Shown here in pieces: positions 1 to 6,962 of a stretch of DNA of 23,223 nt; within the stretch, counting starts at the first letter, position 1, and each line of letters begins with the position of its first letter. Made by a program: the position numbers and the translations under genes. Below the pieces are notes generated by a model. It saw only the letters and a list, made by a program, of their open reading frames with translations, was not told the DNA's origin and ran no database searches. Source of the stretch: CAIUVD01 sp044338255 (GTDB taxonomy: Bacteria; Planctomycetota; UBA11346); contig JBIILZ010000064.1 in assembly GCA_044338255.1 (NCBI GenBank), positions 1-23,223 on the forward strand, written 5' to 3'.

Positions 1-4
1 CTAT

Positions 5-194
5 GGGCCAACGGCCCGAACCATGACAGCCCAGGGCAACGCCCTGGGAATATGGCGTGGAATTCCATGAGCCCTGAAGGGGCGGCCGAACCGTGGAACA
101 ATGGTTGGGTCGCCCTTTCAGGGCTCGTCGCAGGTGTTGCCCGTTTACCCAGGGCTTTGCCCTGGGCTGAGGATGGGGCGGGCCGTTGGCCCTC
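5..194. repeat. Nested-palindrome repeat, unit 1
   Basis: This is a roughly 190-bp element built from three palindromic blocks on each side of a centre, mirrored left to right. The left blocks are GGGCCAACGGCCC, CCCAGGGCAACGCCCTGGG and AGCCCTGAAGGGGCG. The right blocks are CGCCCTTTCAGGGCT, CCCAGGGCTTTGCCCTGGG and GGGCCGTTGGCCC. Each block is itself nearly self-complementary, so the whole unit could fold as one long hairpin or as several small ones. Related units lie at 252-443 and 1813-2004. It lies beyond the 3' end of the hsdS reading frame. I see no gene in it, although translations of such repeats run open in several frames. Confidence 0.85.
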
Positions 195-212
195 ATGATG
201 GGCGTGGAACCA

Positions 213-247
213 GGTCAATTGGGCAGCAGGCTGCTGCCCAATTGACC
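213..247. repeat. 35-bp near-perfect palindrome between repeat units
   Basis: Two 17-bp arms (GGTCAATTGGGCAGCAG and its exact complement) flank a single central G. The palindrome lies exactly in the short spacer between nested-palindrome units 1 and 2 and is not part of the unit consensus, because unit 3 lacks it. There is no T-tract, so a classical intrinsic terminator is unlikely. It could be a cruciform, a recombination site or a small hairpin insertion. Confidence 0.8.
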
Positions 248-251
248 GCGA

Positions 252-443
252 GAGGGCCAACGGCCCGACCCATGATAGCCCAGGGCAAAGCCCTGGGTAT
301 CCAGACGACGAACGAGCGAGCCCTGAAGGGGCGGCCGAAACGTGGGACGGCGGTTGGGTCCCCCTTTCAGGGCTCATTCCATTGTTTGCCCGTATACCCA
401 GGGCGTTGCCCTGGGCTGGGGATAGGGCGGGCCGTTGGCCCTC
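252..443. repeat. Nested-palindrome repeat, unit 2
   Basis: This is the second copy of the 190-bp mirrored element, in tandem with unit 1 and in the same arrangement: GGGCCAACGGCCC, CCCAGGGCAAAGCCCTGGG and AGCCCTGAAGGGGCG on the left, with their mirror images on the right. It ends about 20 bp before the stop codon of the hsdS 3' segment at 464. The palindromic blocks are well conserved and the short spacers between them are not. This is the pattern expected when structure or block termini, rather than a coding sequence, are maintained. Confidence 0.85.
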
Positions 444-463
444 ACGATGGGCGTCTGGGGTGG

Positions 464-1779
464 TCATGCGGCCCCGGCCTCGGCGAGGTGGCGGACATCG
501 ATCTGGCCGGTGACGGCGGCGGAGATCAAGGCGGTGCGGCGTTCTTGGAGGAGCTCGATGGCGCGTTGGGCTTCGGCGGTGAGGGTATCAAATTTGGCCG
601 TTTCAGCATTTATAAATGCAGAGACGGCCACTTGTTCCTGCATCGGTGGAACCGGAATAATAAAATTATTGATTTGTTCAGGGCTTATGTGGGGAACACT
701 CACCCCGGTTGTATCGGGCAAAAAGTGGGCAATGAACATCTCAGATGAGATAAGATAAGAGCTAGCAAATAATCTGAATTAAGTTGCTTACCTACCTTGA
801 GCGATGCAACCCGCTGAAGTAAGAGGCATGGCAAGTCGGATTCCTTCACCTTCGACACCCGAATGCCTTCGCTGATTAGTGGCCGATCCATGCCAATGAC
901 CACGTCTCCAACACGCATTTCGTAAACATCAAGACCATCTCTTGGTTCACGATGCCAATAAACCGTCTCTTCCCATTTAAGGCGAGAGACACCCACGTTT
1001 ATTCCTCGAAGTAATCTCGTAGCGCATTCGTCCTCAGTAAAATCAGCAGATGGAAAGGCAAATCCAGAGAGAACTAAAATGTAGAAACCACACTTCCCCA
1101 CCCTCCAATGCGCCGGCACATCCCCCAGCCATTCGATGCCGGACGGTTTCATGGGCGCAGTGGGATTCAGGCCCTTGGTGACGGCGTGGGAGATGACGGC
1201 CTGGCGTTTTTCTTTCAGCAGGTCGATCAACCGCTGCTGCTCTGCCACCAAGGCATCAATCTTCGTTGTTTCACGGTCCAGGAACGCGGCGATGCGGGTT
1301 TGTTCGAAAAGCGGCGGGGCAGTTACCTTCATCCCACCAACGAAATCCCAGCTAGCTCGTGGCATTTTAGAGCCAAAAGTCGATCCATCCACGATAGCAA
1401 TAAACTCACGGTTCAAAATCTGATACTGGGCAAATCTACCAATCACGGACTCAAAGGGGCGCAAGACATGAAAGTCACCCACAGCTTCGCCTTGGGAAGT
1501 GGCAAGGTATGCTTTGGCCAGATAAGGACGAAGCTTTCCAAATAGAATGTCTCCCTTATTGAAGGCGACCCCTTCACCCTCAAACTCTGTTTCTGTTGGT
1601 AGAAATTGGCCAGTCCAGCCCTCGATGTTTTCAAGTGCAACAGGGTTTTCCCGTCTATCTGTTTTCTCGGTTAGTAAGCGCAGATTGTACTTGAGCGGCT
1701 TCACCTCCCAATGCTCCGGCACCTCCCCTAACCAGGGCACACCACTATCCTTGTACGCGGGATACCGTGGGAAACTCAT
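464..1779 (-). pseudogene. hsdS: Type I restriction specificity subunit HsdS, frameshifted
   Basis: HsdS is the DNA-recognition subunit of a type I restriction-modification complex. The ATG at 1779 opens a 359-residue frame that stops at 700. It begins with the family-typical YKDSGVPWLGEVPEHWEV, runs through a first target-recognition domain and a conserved helix (AAFLDRETTKIDALVAEQQRLIDLLKEKRQAVIS), then restarts with the second-half signature PSGIEWLGDVPAHWRV. The last part of the second domain and the final conserved helix (INAETAKFDTLTAEAQRAIELL) are in another frame, 739-464. The junction falls at TCTTA pentamers (741-760). Deleting one pentamer gives an uninterrupted protein of about 437 residues, a normal HsdS length. 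A TTG at 1785 is also in frame, but the ATG follows GGGAGA at good spacing. As sequenced the protein would lack the C-terminal conserved region and is probably inactive. Phase variation or sequencing error are alternatives to simple decay. Confidence 0.88.
741..760 (-). repeat. Degenerate pentamer run at the hsdS frameshift
   Basis: Read on the coding strand, these 20 bases are TCTTA TCTTA TCTCA TCTGA, two perfect and two degenerate copies of a five-base unit. Loss or gain of one unit shifts the frame. With one TCTTA removed, the hsdS frame reads ALISSEMFIAHF and continues into the conserved C-terminus. The tract is short for a classic contingency locus, so a single slippage duplication is the simplest reading. 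Confidence 0.8.
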
Positions 1780-1791
1780 GACCAATCTCCC
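1714..1791. repeat. Duplicated rhuM-end/hsdS-start junction, distal copy
   Basis: These 78 bp align without gaps to 2016-2093, with about 11 mismatches. The block contains the last codons of the upstream frame (GD-R/W-S-stop), the overlapping ATG and the first 22 codons of hsdS. The two copies are separated by the third nested-palindrome repeat. The divergence shows that the duplication is not recent, or that the copies come from two different hsdS alleles. Confidence 0.8.
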
Positions 1792-2081
1792 AACACGGCA
1801 TCATCCCCTCGCGAGGGCCAACGGCCCGCCCCATGACAGCCCAGGGCAACGCCCTGGGTTCGCAACCGAATAATCTCCGAGCCCTGAAAGGGCGACCTAA
1901 TCGTGGGCCAACGGTTAGGTCGCCCTTTCAGGGCTAACCTGAATTCCGATTCGTAGACCCAGGGCGTTGCCCTGGGCTGTTGTTTGACCGGGCCTTTGGC
2001 CCTCCTGAAAACAAACTCCGGCACCTCCCCCAACCACTCCACGCCACTGTCCTTGTACGCAGAATACCGAGGAAAACTCAT
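1776..2081 (-). pseudogene. Truncated 5' copy of hsdS interrupted by a palindromic repeat
   Basis: A 101-codon frame starts at an ATG that overlaps the rhuM-like stop codon (ATGA). It begins MSFPRYSAYKDSGVEWLGEVPE, the same first 22 residues as the main hsdS apart from two substitutions. It then runs directly into nested-palindrome repeat unit 3 (1813-2004), which stays open, and ends in GDWS-stop overlapping the second hsdS start at 1779. The C-terminal two thirds is therefore repeat-encoded and unlikely to fold as HsdS. This is either the stub of a first hsdS gene in a former tandem pair, or the product of a local duplication of the gene junction around a repeat insertion. Translational coupling from rhuM through this stub into hsdS remains possible. 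Confidence 0.75.
1813..2004. repeat. Nested-palindrome repeat, unit 3, inside hsdS
   Basis: This is a third copy of the mirrored 190-bp element. It is bounded by GAGGGCCAACGGCCC and GGGCCTTTGGCCCTC, with inner blocks CCCAGGGCAACGCCCTGGG and AGCCCTGAAAGGGCGACC and their mirrors. It splits the two copies of the hsdS 5' end. No clear target-site duplication is visible at its edges. It is open in the hsdS frame, which may explain how it was tolerated. Confidence 0.85.
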
Positions 2082-3148
2082 GACCGATCTCCCTGCGGCC
2101 TATCGCTGTTCTTCCTCTTGGGCAATTTTTTCGCGGTGTCTTCCAGCTGGCGCAGGGCCTCGGCTTCGCCTTCCGCTTCCAGATGGGCGCGACGACGGGC
2201 GGCGAACTGATCGTACGCTTCGGCTGCGATTTGGTCGGCATTCTCGCGGCTGACTTTGCCGGCATTGGGCAGCACGGCGCGGTCATTGAAACGCAGGAAG
2301 TCGTCGAGCTTGGTGGCCCAGTCCTGGAGGAAAACCTGCTTGCGACGGCGGGCCTGATCTTCGGCGTAATCCAGGAACATGACGACTACACGATTGAGTT
2401 CGCTGATTTCGGGCTCGGTGAGATAATTCTTGGCCACGGTCACATCGGCCTTGCTGACGACGCGACCCTTCCAGGCGGTCAGACCCATGTTGGGCTGATC
2501 GAGGTTGACGCGCTGGGCGATCAGTTCCGGCGCGGTCAGGCCGGTGGCGGCGAAGTGCAGTTTGTTCTGTACGGTCTGGAAGACGGTCTGGGTCACGGCT
2601 GCCTCCGGGGCGTAATCCGCCGCCAGGGCCAGGATATCGCGCACGCGCAGGTACATCCGTCGCTCGCTGGCGCGGATGTCGCGGATGCGCTCCAGCATCT
2701 CATCGAAATAATCCGGCACCCCAGGACCGGGCGGGTTTTTCAGGCGCTCGTCGTCCATGACGAAGCCCTTGACCAGGTATTCCTGTAAGCGCGCAATGGC
2801 CCATTGGCGGAATTGGGTGCCACGCTGACTGCGGACGCGAAAACCGACGGCCAGGATGGCCGCCAGATTGTAGTGGTCTATCTCGCGGGAAACGTGGCGA
2901 TGACCCTCGGGTTGAACTATTCGGAATTTCCGAAGAGTTGCCTCGGCGGCGAGTTCGCCATCGGCATAAATCCCCATAATGTGTTCGTTTACGGTCGGAA
3001 CGGTGACCTGGAACAGATCGGCGATCAGGCGCTGAGGCAACCAAATGGTGCCCTCATGAAACCGGCATTGGATGCGCGTCTGACCGTCCTCGGTCTGATA
3101 GAGGATGATGCCGGAATCGGGAATCGGGTCAGGGACGGGATCGTTCAT
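2078..3148 (-). CDS. RhuM-family protein in the restriction-modification operon
   Basis: This 356-residue protein is recognised as RhuM family, named after a Salmonella pathogenicity-island protein. Visible hallmarks are GIILYQTEDGQTRIQCRF near the N-terminus, then LIADLFQVTVPTVNEHI, a KFRIVQPEGHR-V-REIDHYNLA segment and AVGFRVRSQRGTQFRQWA. The middle region contains FDEMLERIRDIRASERRMYLRV, and a charged Arg/Lys/Glu-rich tail may be coiled coil. The family occurs widely as an accessory gene inside type I restriction operons and its biochemical role is not established. The LFQV-TVPTVNEHI stretch resembles a DNA-binding helix-turn-helix (inference). The start ATG overlaps the hsdM stop as ATGA, and its own stop overlaps the hsdS-stub ATG the same way, so the genes are almost certainly co-translated. 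The length is normal and no damage is seen. Confidence 0.85.
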   Translation of the reverse strand: MNDPVPDPIPDSGIILYQTEDGQTRIQCRFHEGTIWLPQRLIADLFQVTVPTVNEHIMGIYADGELAAEATLRKFRIVQPEGHRHVSREIDHYNLAAILAVGFRVRSQRGTQFRQWAIARLQEYLVKGFVMDDERLKNPPGPGVPDYFDEMLERIRDIRASERRMYLRVRDILALAADYAPEAAVTQTVFQTVQNKLHFAATGLTAPELIAQRVNLDQPNMGLTAWKGRVVSKADVTVAKNYLTEPEISELNRVVVMFLDYAEDQARRRKQVFLQDWATKLDDFLRFNDRAVLPNAGKVSRENADQIAAEAYDQFAARRRAHLEAEGEAEALRQLEDTAKKLPKRKNSDRPQGDRS

Positions 3149-5202
3149 TGGGTCAATCCGGCAATCATGCCCAGGATACGATCCGTGACGCCCTTCAACT
3201 CGGCGTCGATCTCGGCCAACGGCCGGGGCGGCTTGAAGACGTAGAAGTGCCGGTTGAACGGAATCTCGTAACCGACCTTGGTCTTGTCGTGGTCGATCCA
3301 GGCGTCGGGGGCGTGGGGCAGGACTTCGCGTTTGAAATAGGATTCTACATTCTCGCTCAGCGGCACGTTTTCCGTGTCGCGCAGGTCGGCGTTGGCCACC
3401 GGCTTGCCTTTGCCCGCGCCCTTGGTGCCGCGCACGATCTCGCCCGCAGCATCACGCTCGGGGCGCTCGACGGTGATAGTGCGGTAGCCGAAGTCCTCAT
3501 TCTTGAAGACCCGGCTGATCGGCACTGGGCGGCCGTCTTTACCAGGGCCTTCGGCTGCGCCGGGGCGGCTGACCTCGGCGAAGTCGCCGAACAACTTAGT
3601 GATGTCCTCGATATGCGCAGGGCTCAGTTCCTTGCGTTTGCTGCCCAGACTCTTGCGCATCTTCTGCCACATGCCGCTGGCGTCGATGAGCTGAACCTTG
3701 CCCTTGCGGGCGGCGGGCTTGCGGTTGCTGACCACCCACACATAGGTGCTGATGCCGGTGTTGTAGAACATGTCGGTAGGCAGGCCGATGATGGCCTCGA
3801 CCAGGTCATTCTCCAACATGTAGCGGCGGATTTCGCTTTCGCCCGAGCCCGCTCCACCGGTGAACAGCGGCGAGCCATTGAGGACGATGCCGAAGCGGCT
3901 GCCGCCCTCGGCGATCGAGCGCATTTTACTGACCAGGTGCAGCAGGAAGAGCAGCGAGCCGTCGCTGACCCGCGGCAGGCCGGGGCCGAAACGGCCGTTG
4001 AAACCCTTCTTGTCGGCCTCGGCACGGATCTCCTTTTCGATCTTCTTCCACTCGACGCCGAAGGGCGGATTGGACAGCATGTAATCGAAGTGCTTGCCGG
4101 GCAGGCCGTCGGCCGACAGCGTGTTGCCGAAGCAGATGTTGCCGATGTCCTGGCCCTTGATGAGCATGTCCGCCTTGCAGATGGCGTAGGATTCGGGGTT
4201 CAGCTCCTGGCCGTACATCACCAGGCGGGCGTCGGGGTTGTGGCTGGCGAGATGCTCGCCGGCGACCGACAGCATGCCGCCAGTACCGGCGGTGGGGTCG
4301 TAGAGCGAGCGCACCACGCCGGGCTTGGTCAGGGCCTGATCGTCCTCGATGAACAGCAGATTGACCATCAGGCGGATGACTTCGCGCGGGGTGAAGTGCT
4401 CACCGGCGGTCTCGTTGGAGAGTTCGGCGAACTTGCGGATCAACTCTTCGAACACCGCGCCCATCTGGGCGTTGCTGACCACCTCGGGATGCAGGTCGAT
4501 GGTGGCGAACTTCTCGGTCACCAGGTACAGCAGATTGGCCTTGGCCAACCGGTCGATCTGGGTGTGGATCTCGAAACTCTCGAAGATGTCGCGCACCGCC
4601 GGCGAGAACGCCTGGATGTACGAGCGCAGGTTCTCGCCGATGTGGTCTTGGTCGCCCATCAGGCGCTTAAGGTCGAGGGGCGAGGTGTTGAAGAACAACT
4701 GGCCCGAGACCTTGAGCAGGAAGGGCTCGGGGTTCAGCCCGGCTGCAGTGCGCTTGGCCAACTCGGCCAGCACCGCCACCTTGGTCGGCTCCAGCACGCA
4801 GTCGAGGCGGCGCAGGACGGTGAAGGGCAGGATGACCTTGGCGTAGTCGGACTGCTTGTAGTCGCCGCGCAACAGATCGGCCACCGACCAGATGAAAGCA
4901 GACAGGCTTTGATCGGCGGGCTTGGGCTGAGGAATGGTGGACATAGCCGGTTTTTTGAGGGTTTTGGGGATCGGGGCGACGGGCTGCGCCGTAGCCTGAG
5001 TTGGCTTGGCACTTGCCCGCCGCACCGTGCCGCCACGGCCTTGGCCCTTCACCAACGTGCCATTGGCGATCAAGGCATCTCTGGCTGCGGTATAACGTAC
5101 CTCGTCCCACCCCACGGCCTCGCGCAATGCGCCGTTGCCGATGGTCGAACCATCGGTTCGAATATGGGTGAGCAGAACTTCAAGATCGGTGGGTTTGGGC
5201 AC
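3145..5202 (-). CDS. hsdM: Type I restriction-modification DNA methyltransferase HsdM
   Basis: This 685-residue N6-adenine methyltransferase subunit would pair with HsdS and HsdR. The SAM-binding motif I is DPTAGTGGM, beginning at about residue 302, and the catalytic motif NPPF is at residues 378-381. The HsdM N-terminal helical domain (SLSAFIWSVADLLRGDYKQ) begins near residue 98. An extra N-terminal segment of about 60 residues (LEVLLTHIRTDGSTIGNGAL and following) looks like a small winged-helix domain joined by an Ala/Pro/Thr linker. An internal ATG at residue 87 (4944) is the usual HsdM start, so two forms are possible. The chosen start is GTG at 5202, and no strong ribosome-binding site is seen at either. 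The catalytic domain is intact, so methylation activity depends on whether HsdS is functional. Confidence 0.93.
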   Translation of the reverse strand: MPKPTDLEVLLTHIRTDGSTIGNGALREAVGWDEVRYTAARDALIANGTLVKGQGRGGTVRRASAKPTQATAQPVAPIPKTLKKPAMSTIPQPKPADQSLSAFIWSVADLLRGDYKQSDYAKVILPFTVLRRLDCVLEPTKVAVLAELAKRTAAGLNPEPFLLKVSGQLFFNTSPLDLKRLMGDQDHIGENLRSYIQAFSPAVRDIFESFEIHTQIDRLAKANLLYLVTEKFATIDLHPEVVSNAQMGAVFEELIRKFAELSNETAGEHFTPREVIRLMVNLLFIEDDQALTKPGVVRSLYDPTAGTGGMLSVAGEHLASHNPDARLVMYGQELNPESYAICKADMLIKGQDIGNICFGNTLSADGLPGKHFDYMLSNPPFGVEWKKIEKEIRAEADKKGFNGRFGPGLPRVSDGSLLFLLHLVSKMRSIAEGGSRFGIVLNGSPLFTGGAGSGESEIRRYMLENDLVEAIIGLPTDMFYNTGISTYVWVVSNRKPAARKGKVQLIDASGMWQKMRKSLGSKRKELSPAHIEDITKLFGDFAEVSRPGAAEGPGKDGRPVPISRVFKNEDFGYRTITVERPERDAAGEIVRGTKGAGKGKPVANADLRDTENVPLSENVESYFKREVLPHAPDAWIDHDKTKVGYEIPFNRHFYVFKPPRPLAEIDAELKGVTDRILGMIAGLTQ

Positions 5203-5391
5203 GCAGGCAAGCTAGACAGCTAAGACGGCTTTGCGAGCCTGCAGGGTTTGTGGACCATCGCGGTGGGCTGATTCGCCCCAACTTAACCGACTAGCGGACT
5301 AAGGAACTGCGCAGGCGTTTGCGGGAATGATGGCATTCGTCGAGATGCGTAGGTACCAGCCGGAGGGCGAAACCCATTTTTTAAAGCACCT

Positions 5392-5517
5392 AATGCATTG
5401 CGTTGCTTCGAGCCGCGGCGCGATTGCTGCCGATCCCGCCGAGAGCGGTGATGCGCCGCGGGTTGAAGAAACGGGTGTTGGACATGGCCCTGGGTGATTT
5501 GCTTGCGCATACCCGGT
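5392..5517. repeat. Left copy of a 126-bp direct repeat
   Basis: This stretch aligns without gaps to 23098-23223 (offset 17,706 bp) at nearly nine identical positions in ten, with most mismatches clustered in the middle. On the minus strand it opens a 31-codon frame (5485 to 5390) starting MSNTRFFNPRR, the same N-terminus as the serine-recombinase fragment at the right end. The right copy reaches the window edge, so the repeat may be longer. The remainder of the 5203-5536 intergenic region shows no convincing gene. Confidence 0.85.
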
Positions 5518-5536
5518 TCGGATGAGCGATGTCCGG

Positions 5537-6558
5537 TCAGTGCGTGGGCGTGGGTTCCCGGGCTAGCGATCTGGTCGATCGCATGCGGTCATCTGGGTCC
5601 TCTTTGTTGGTCACGGTTTCATGCGGGGATGGCTGCCTCCACGGGTGTCTGGGTGCGCCGGTGATGTCGTAGTTGTTCCAGCATTCGCCGGCGATCCGCC
5701 GTGGTAGGAGGAGGAAGGGCCGGTCAGCGGGGCCATGGCGGCGGGCGTCTACCGTGGTCCCGGGACGAGCCAGGTCCGGCGTCAGGTAGCGCACCGTCGA
5801 CGTGAGGCAGCGATGCCCCATCGCCCGCTGCAAGGTCACGATATCCATGCCACCACGCAGGCTGTGGATGGCGAAAGAGTGCCGAAGGCGGTGCGAGCTC
5901 ACCGGCTCGGTGAAGCCCGCCCGTTCCGACGCCCGGCGCAGAGCGCCGTTGACTGTACCGGCCGGCCAGCAGCGGCTGCCGATCGATGCCCGGACGCCGC
6001 TCGAAGAACACATCCGTGGGGCGAAAGACCCGCCAGTGATCACGCAGTCGCGCGCGCAGGGTCGGGCTGCTGGTGACCTGGCGGCCATCGCCGCCCTTGC
6101 CGCACGGGATGCGGATCAACGGACGTTCGGGGTCGAAATCACGCACCCGCAGCGAGTTCGCCTCTGACACCCGCATGCCGGTCGAGAGCATGACCTGGAA
6201 GAACAGCCGGAACGACCGCTCCGATCAGGCGCCGGGCCTCTGCCGCCTCGAACCAGCGCGGCGGCTGGATGGCCACCCGCTTCGGCCGCAGACCACGCAG
6301 ATCGGTCGGCAACTGCTGCATCTCCAGCCACGCCACCAGCGCCTGGAAGGTGACGTTGAACCACGACGCAGACAGCCCGAGCGCGTTGCCGCATTCGACC
6401 AGAAAATCATCGACCTGATCGGCGGTGATCGCCGCCGCCGGGACCTCGGCCTCGCGCAGGAACCGCGCCAGGATCGACACGTACCGGTCCTGAGTACCCG
6501 GTCGCTTGCCCTGCGACTGCAGGTGGCGTTGGAAGGAGATGAGAGGATGCTGGCTCAT
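5537..6558 (-). pseudogene. Tyrosine recombinase/integrase, two frameshifts
   Basis: The reading starts at the ATG at 6558 (MSQHPLISFQRHLQSQGKRP) with a SAM-like core-binding domain. It shifts frame near 6205-6215 into the catalytic domain (RSFRLFFQVMLSTGMRVSEA), and shifts again near 5970-6010 into TVNGALRRASERAGFTEPVS. The catalytic residues are all recognisable across the frames: Arg in GMRVSE, the HRLRHSF box, the MGH histidine and the VRYLTP tyrosine. The rejoined protein would be about 340 residues, normal for the family. The HSFAIHSLRGGMDIVTLQR pattern resembles recombinases that accompany IS91-like elements or simple integrases (inference). The coding core is conserved while the frame is broken twice, so it is a fairly recent pseudogene unless the indels are sequencing errors. 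Confidence 0.85.
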
Positions 6559-6559
6559 G

Positions 6560-6618
6560 GCCAATGCTCCGTGGCCCGGCCCGTGGGGATTCACGTGCGG
6601 GGCCACGGCAGCATTGGC
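6560..6618. repeat. Long inverted repeat abutting the integrase start
   Basis: GCCAATGCT-CCGTGGCCC is mirrored by GGGCCACGG-C-AGCATTGGC around a loop of about 20 bp. The arms are about 18 bp with one bulged base, and the left arm begins two bases upstream of the integrase ATG. This could sequester the start codon region in mRNA, or serve as a recombination or attachment site for the recombinase. No T-tract follows, so it is not a standard terminator. Confidence 0.7.
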
Positions 6619-6802
6619 TGTTCGACAGCGTCGGCAGTACGAGAGACGTAGAGCGTACAGTGCGCCCGTATGGCCGGGGCGGCCGGCTATGTCCAATACG
6701 TTGATTCCGCGGTACGGTCGCCCCGACGCGAGGTTATGGAGGTGGGCACGCGATCCATGCAATGTGGAATTCTATCGACTGTTTGTACCCATGGATTCCT
6801 AG

Positions 6803-6962
6803 GAGCCTATCGGAGATAGGCAACCGCGGATGGCAAAGGGATCGTGCGGCAGATCCAAGGCTGCAAAGCGGGCGGATAGCGGGAGCTATCTGACCGTTTT
6901 GCCAACGCCGGAGATGCCGTACGAGACCGAGTCAGCCGACCAAGCCTATCTCCGACAGGCTC
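6803..6962. mobile_element. 160-bp MITE-like element, copy 1 (CTAG target)
   Basis: The element is flanked on both sides by CTAG (6799-6802 and 6963-6966). The ends are inverted: GAGCCTATCGGAGATAGGC against GCCTATCTCCGACAGGCTC. The interior continues the symmetry (GGCAAAGCGGGCGGATAGC paired with GCTATCTGACCGTTTTGCC around GGGA), so the entire element folds as one hairpin. A second copy lies at 9341-9500. It has no coding capacity and would depend on a transposase elsewhere. A 4-bp CTAG duplication is compatible with the IS5 group (YTAR targets), but that assignment is inference. Its right edge supplies the stop codon of the neighbouring araC-type gene. Confidence 0.85.

Noticed and set aside
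1..443. Possible CRISPR array from regularly repeated blocks
   Set aside because: The repeated blocks are self-palindromic and mirrored rather than direct repeats with unique spacers of constant length, and no cas gene is present.
101..748. A 215-codon plus-strand frame across the palindromic repeats and hsdS 3' end
   Set aside because: The translation is repeat-derived (PGLCPGLRMGRAVGPHDGR-type) and then antisense to HsdS; it is not a gene.
3148..5223. A 691-codon open frame on the plus strand opposite hsdM
   Set aside because: It is antisense to a clearly recognised methyltransferase, has no family features, and its Ala/Gly/Val/Asp-rich composition is what a GC-rich gene gives on its opposite strand.
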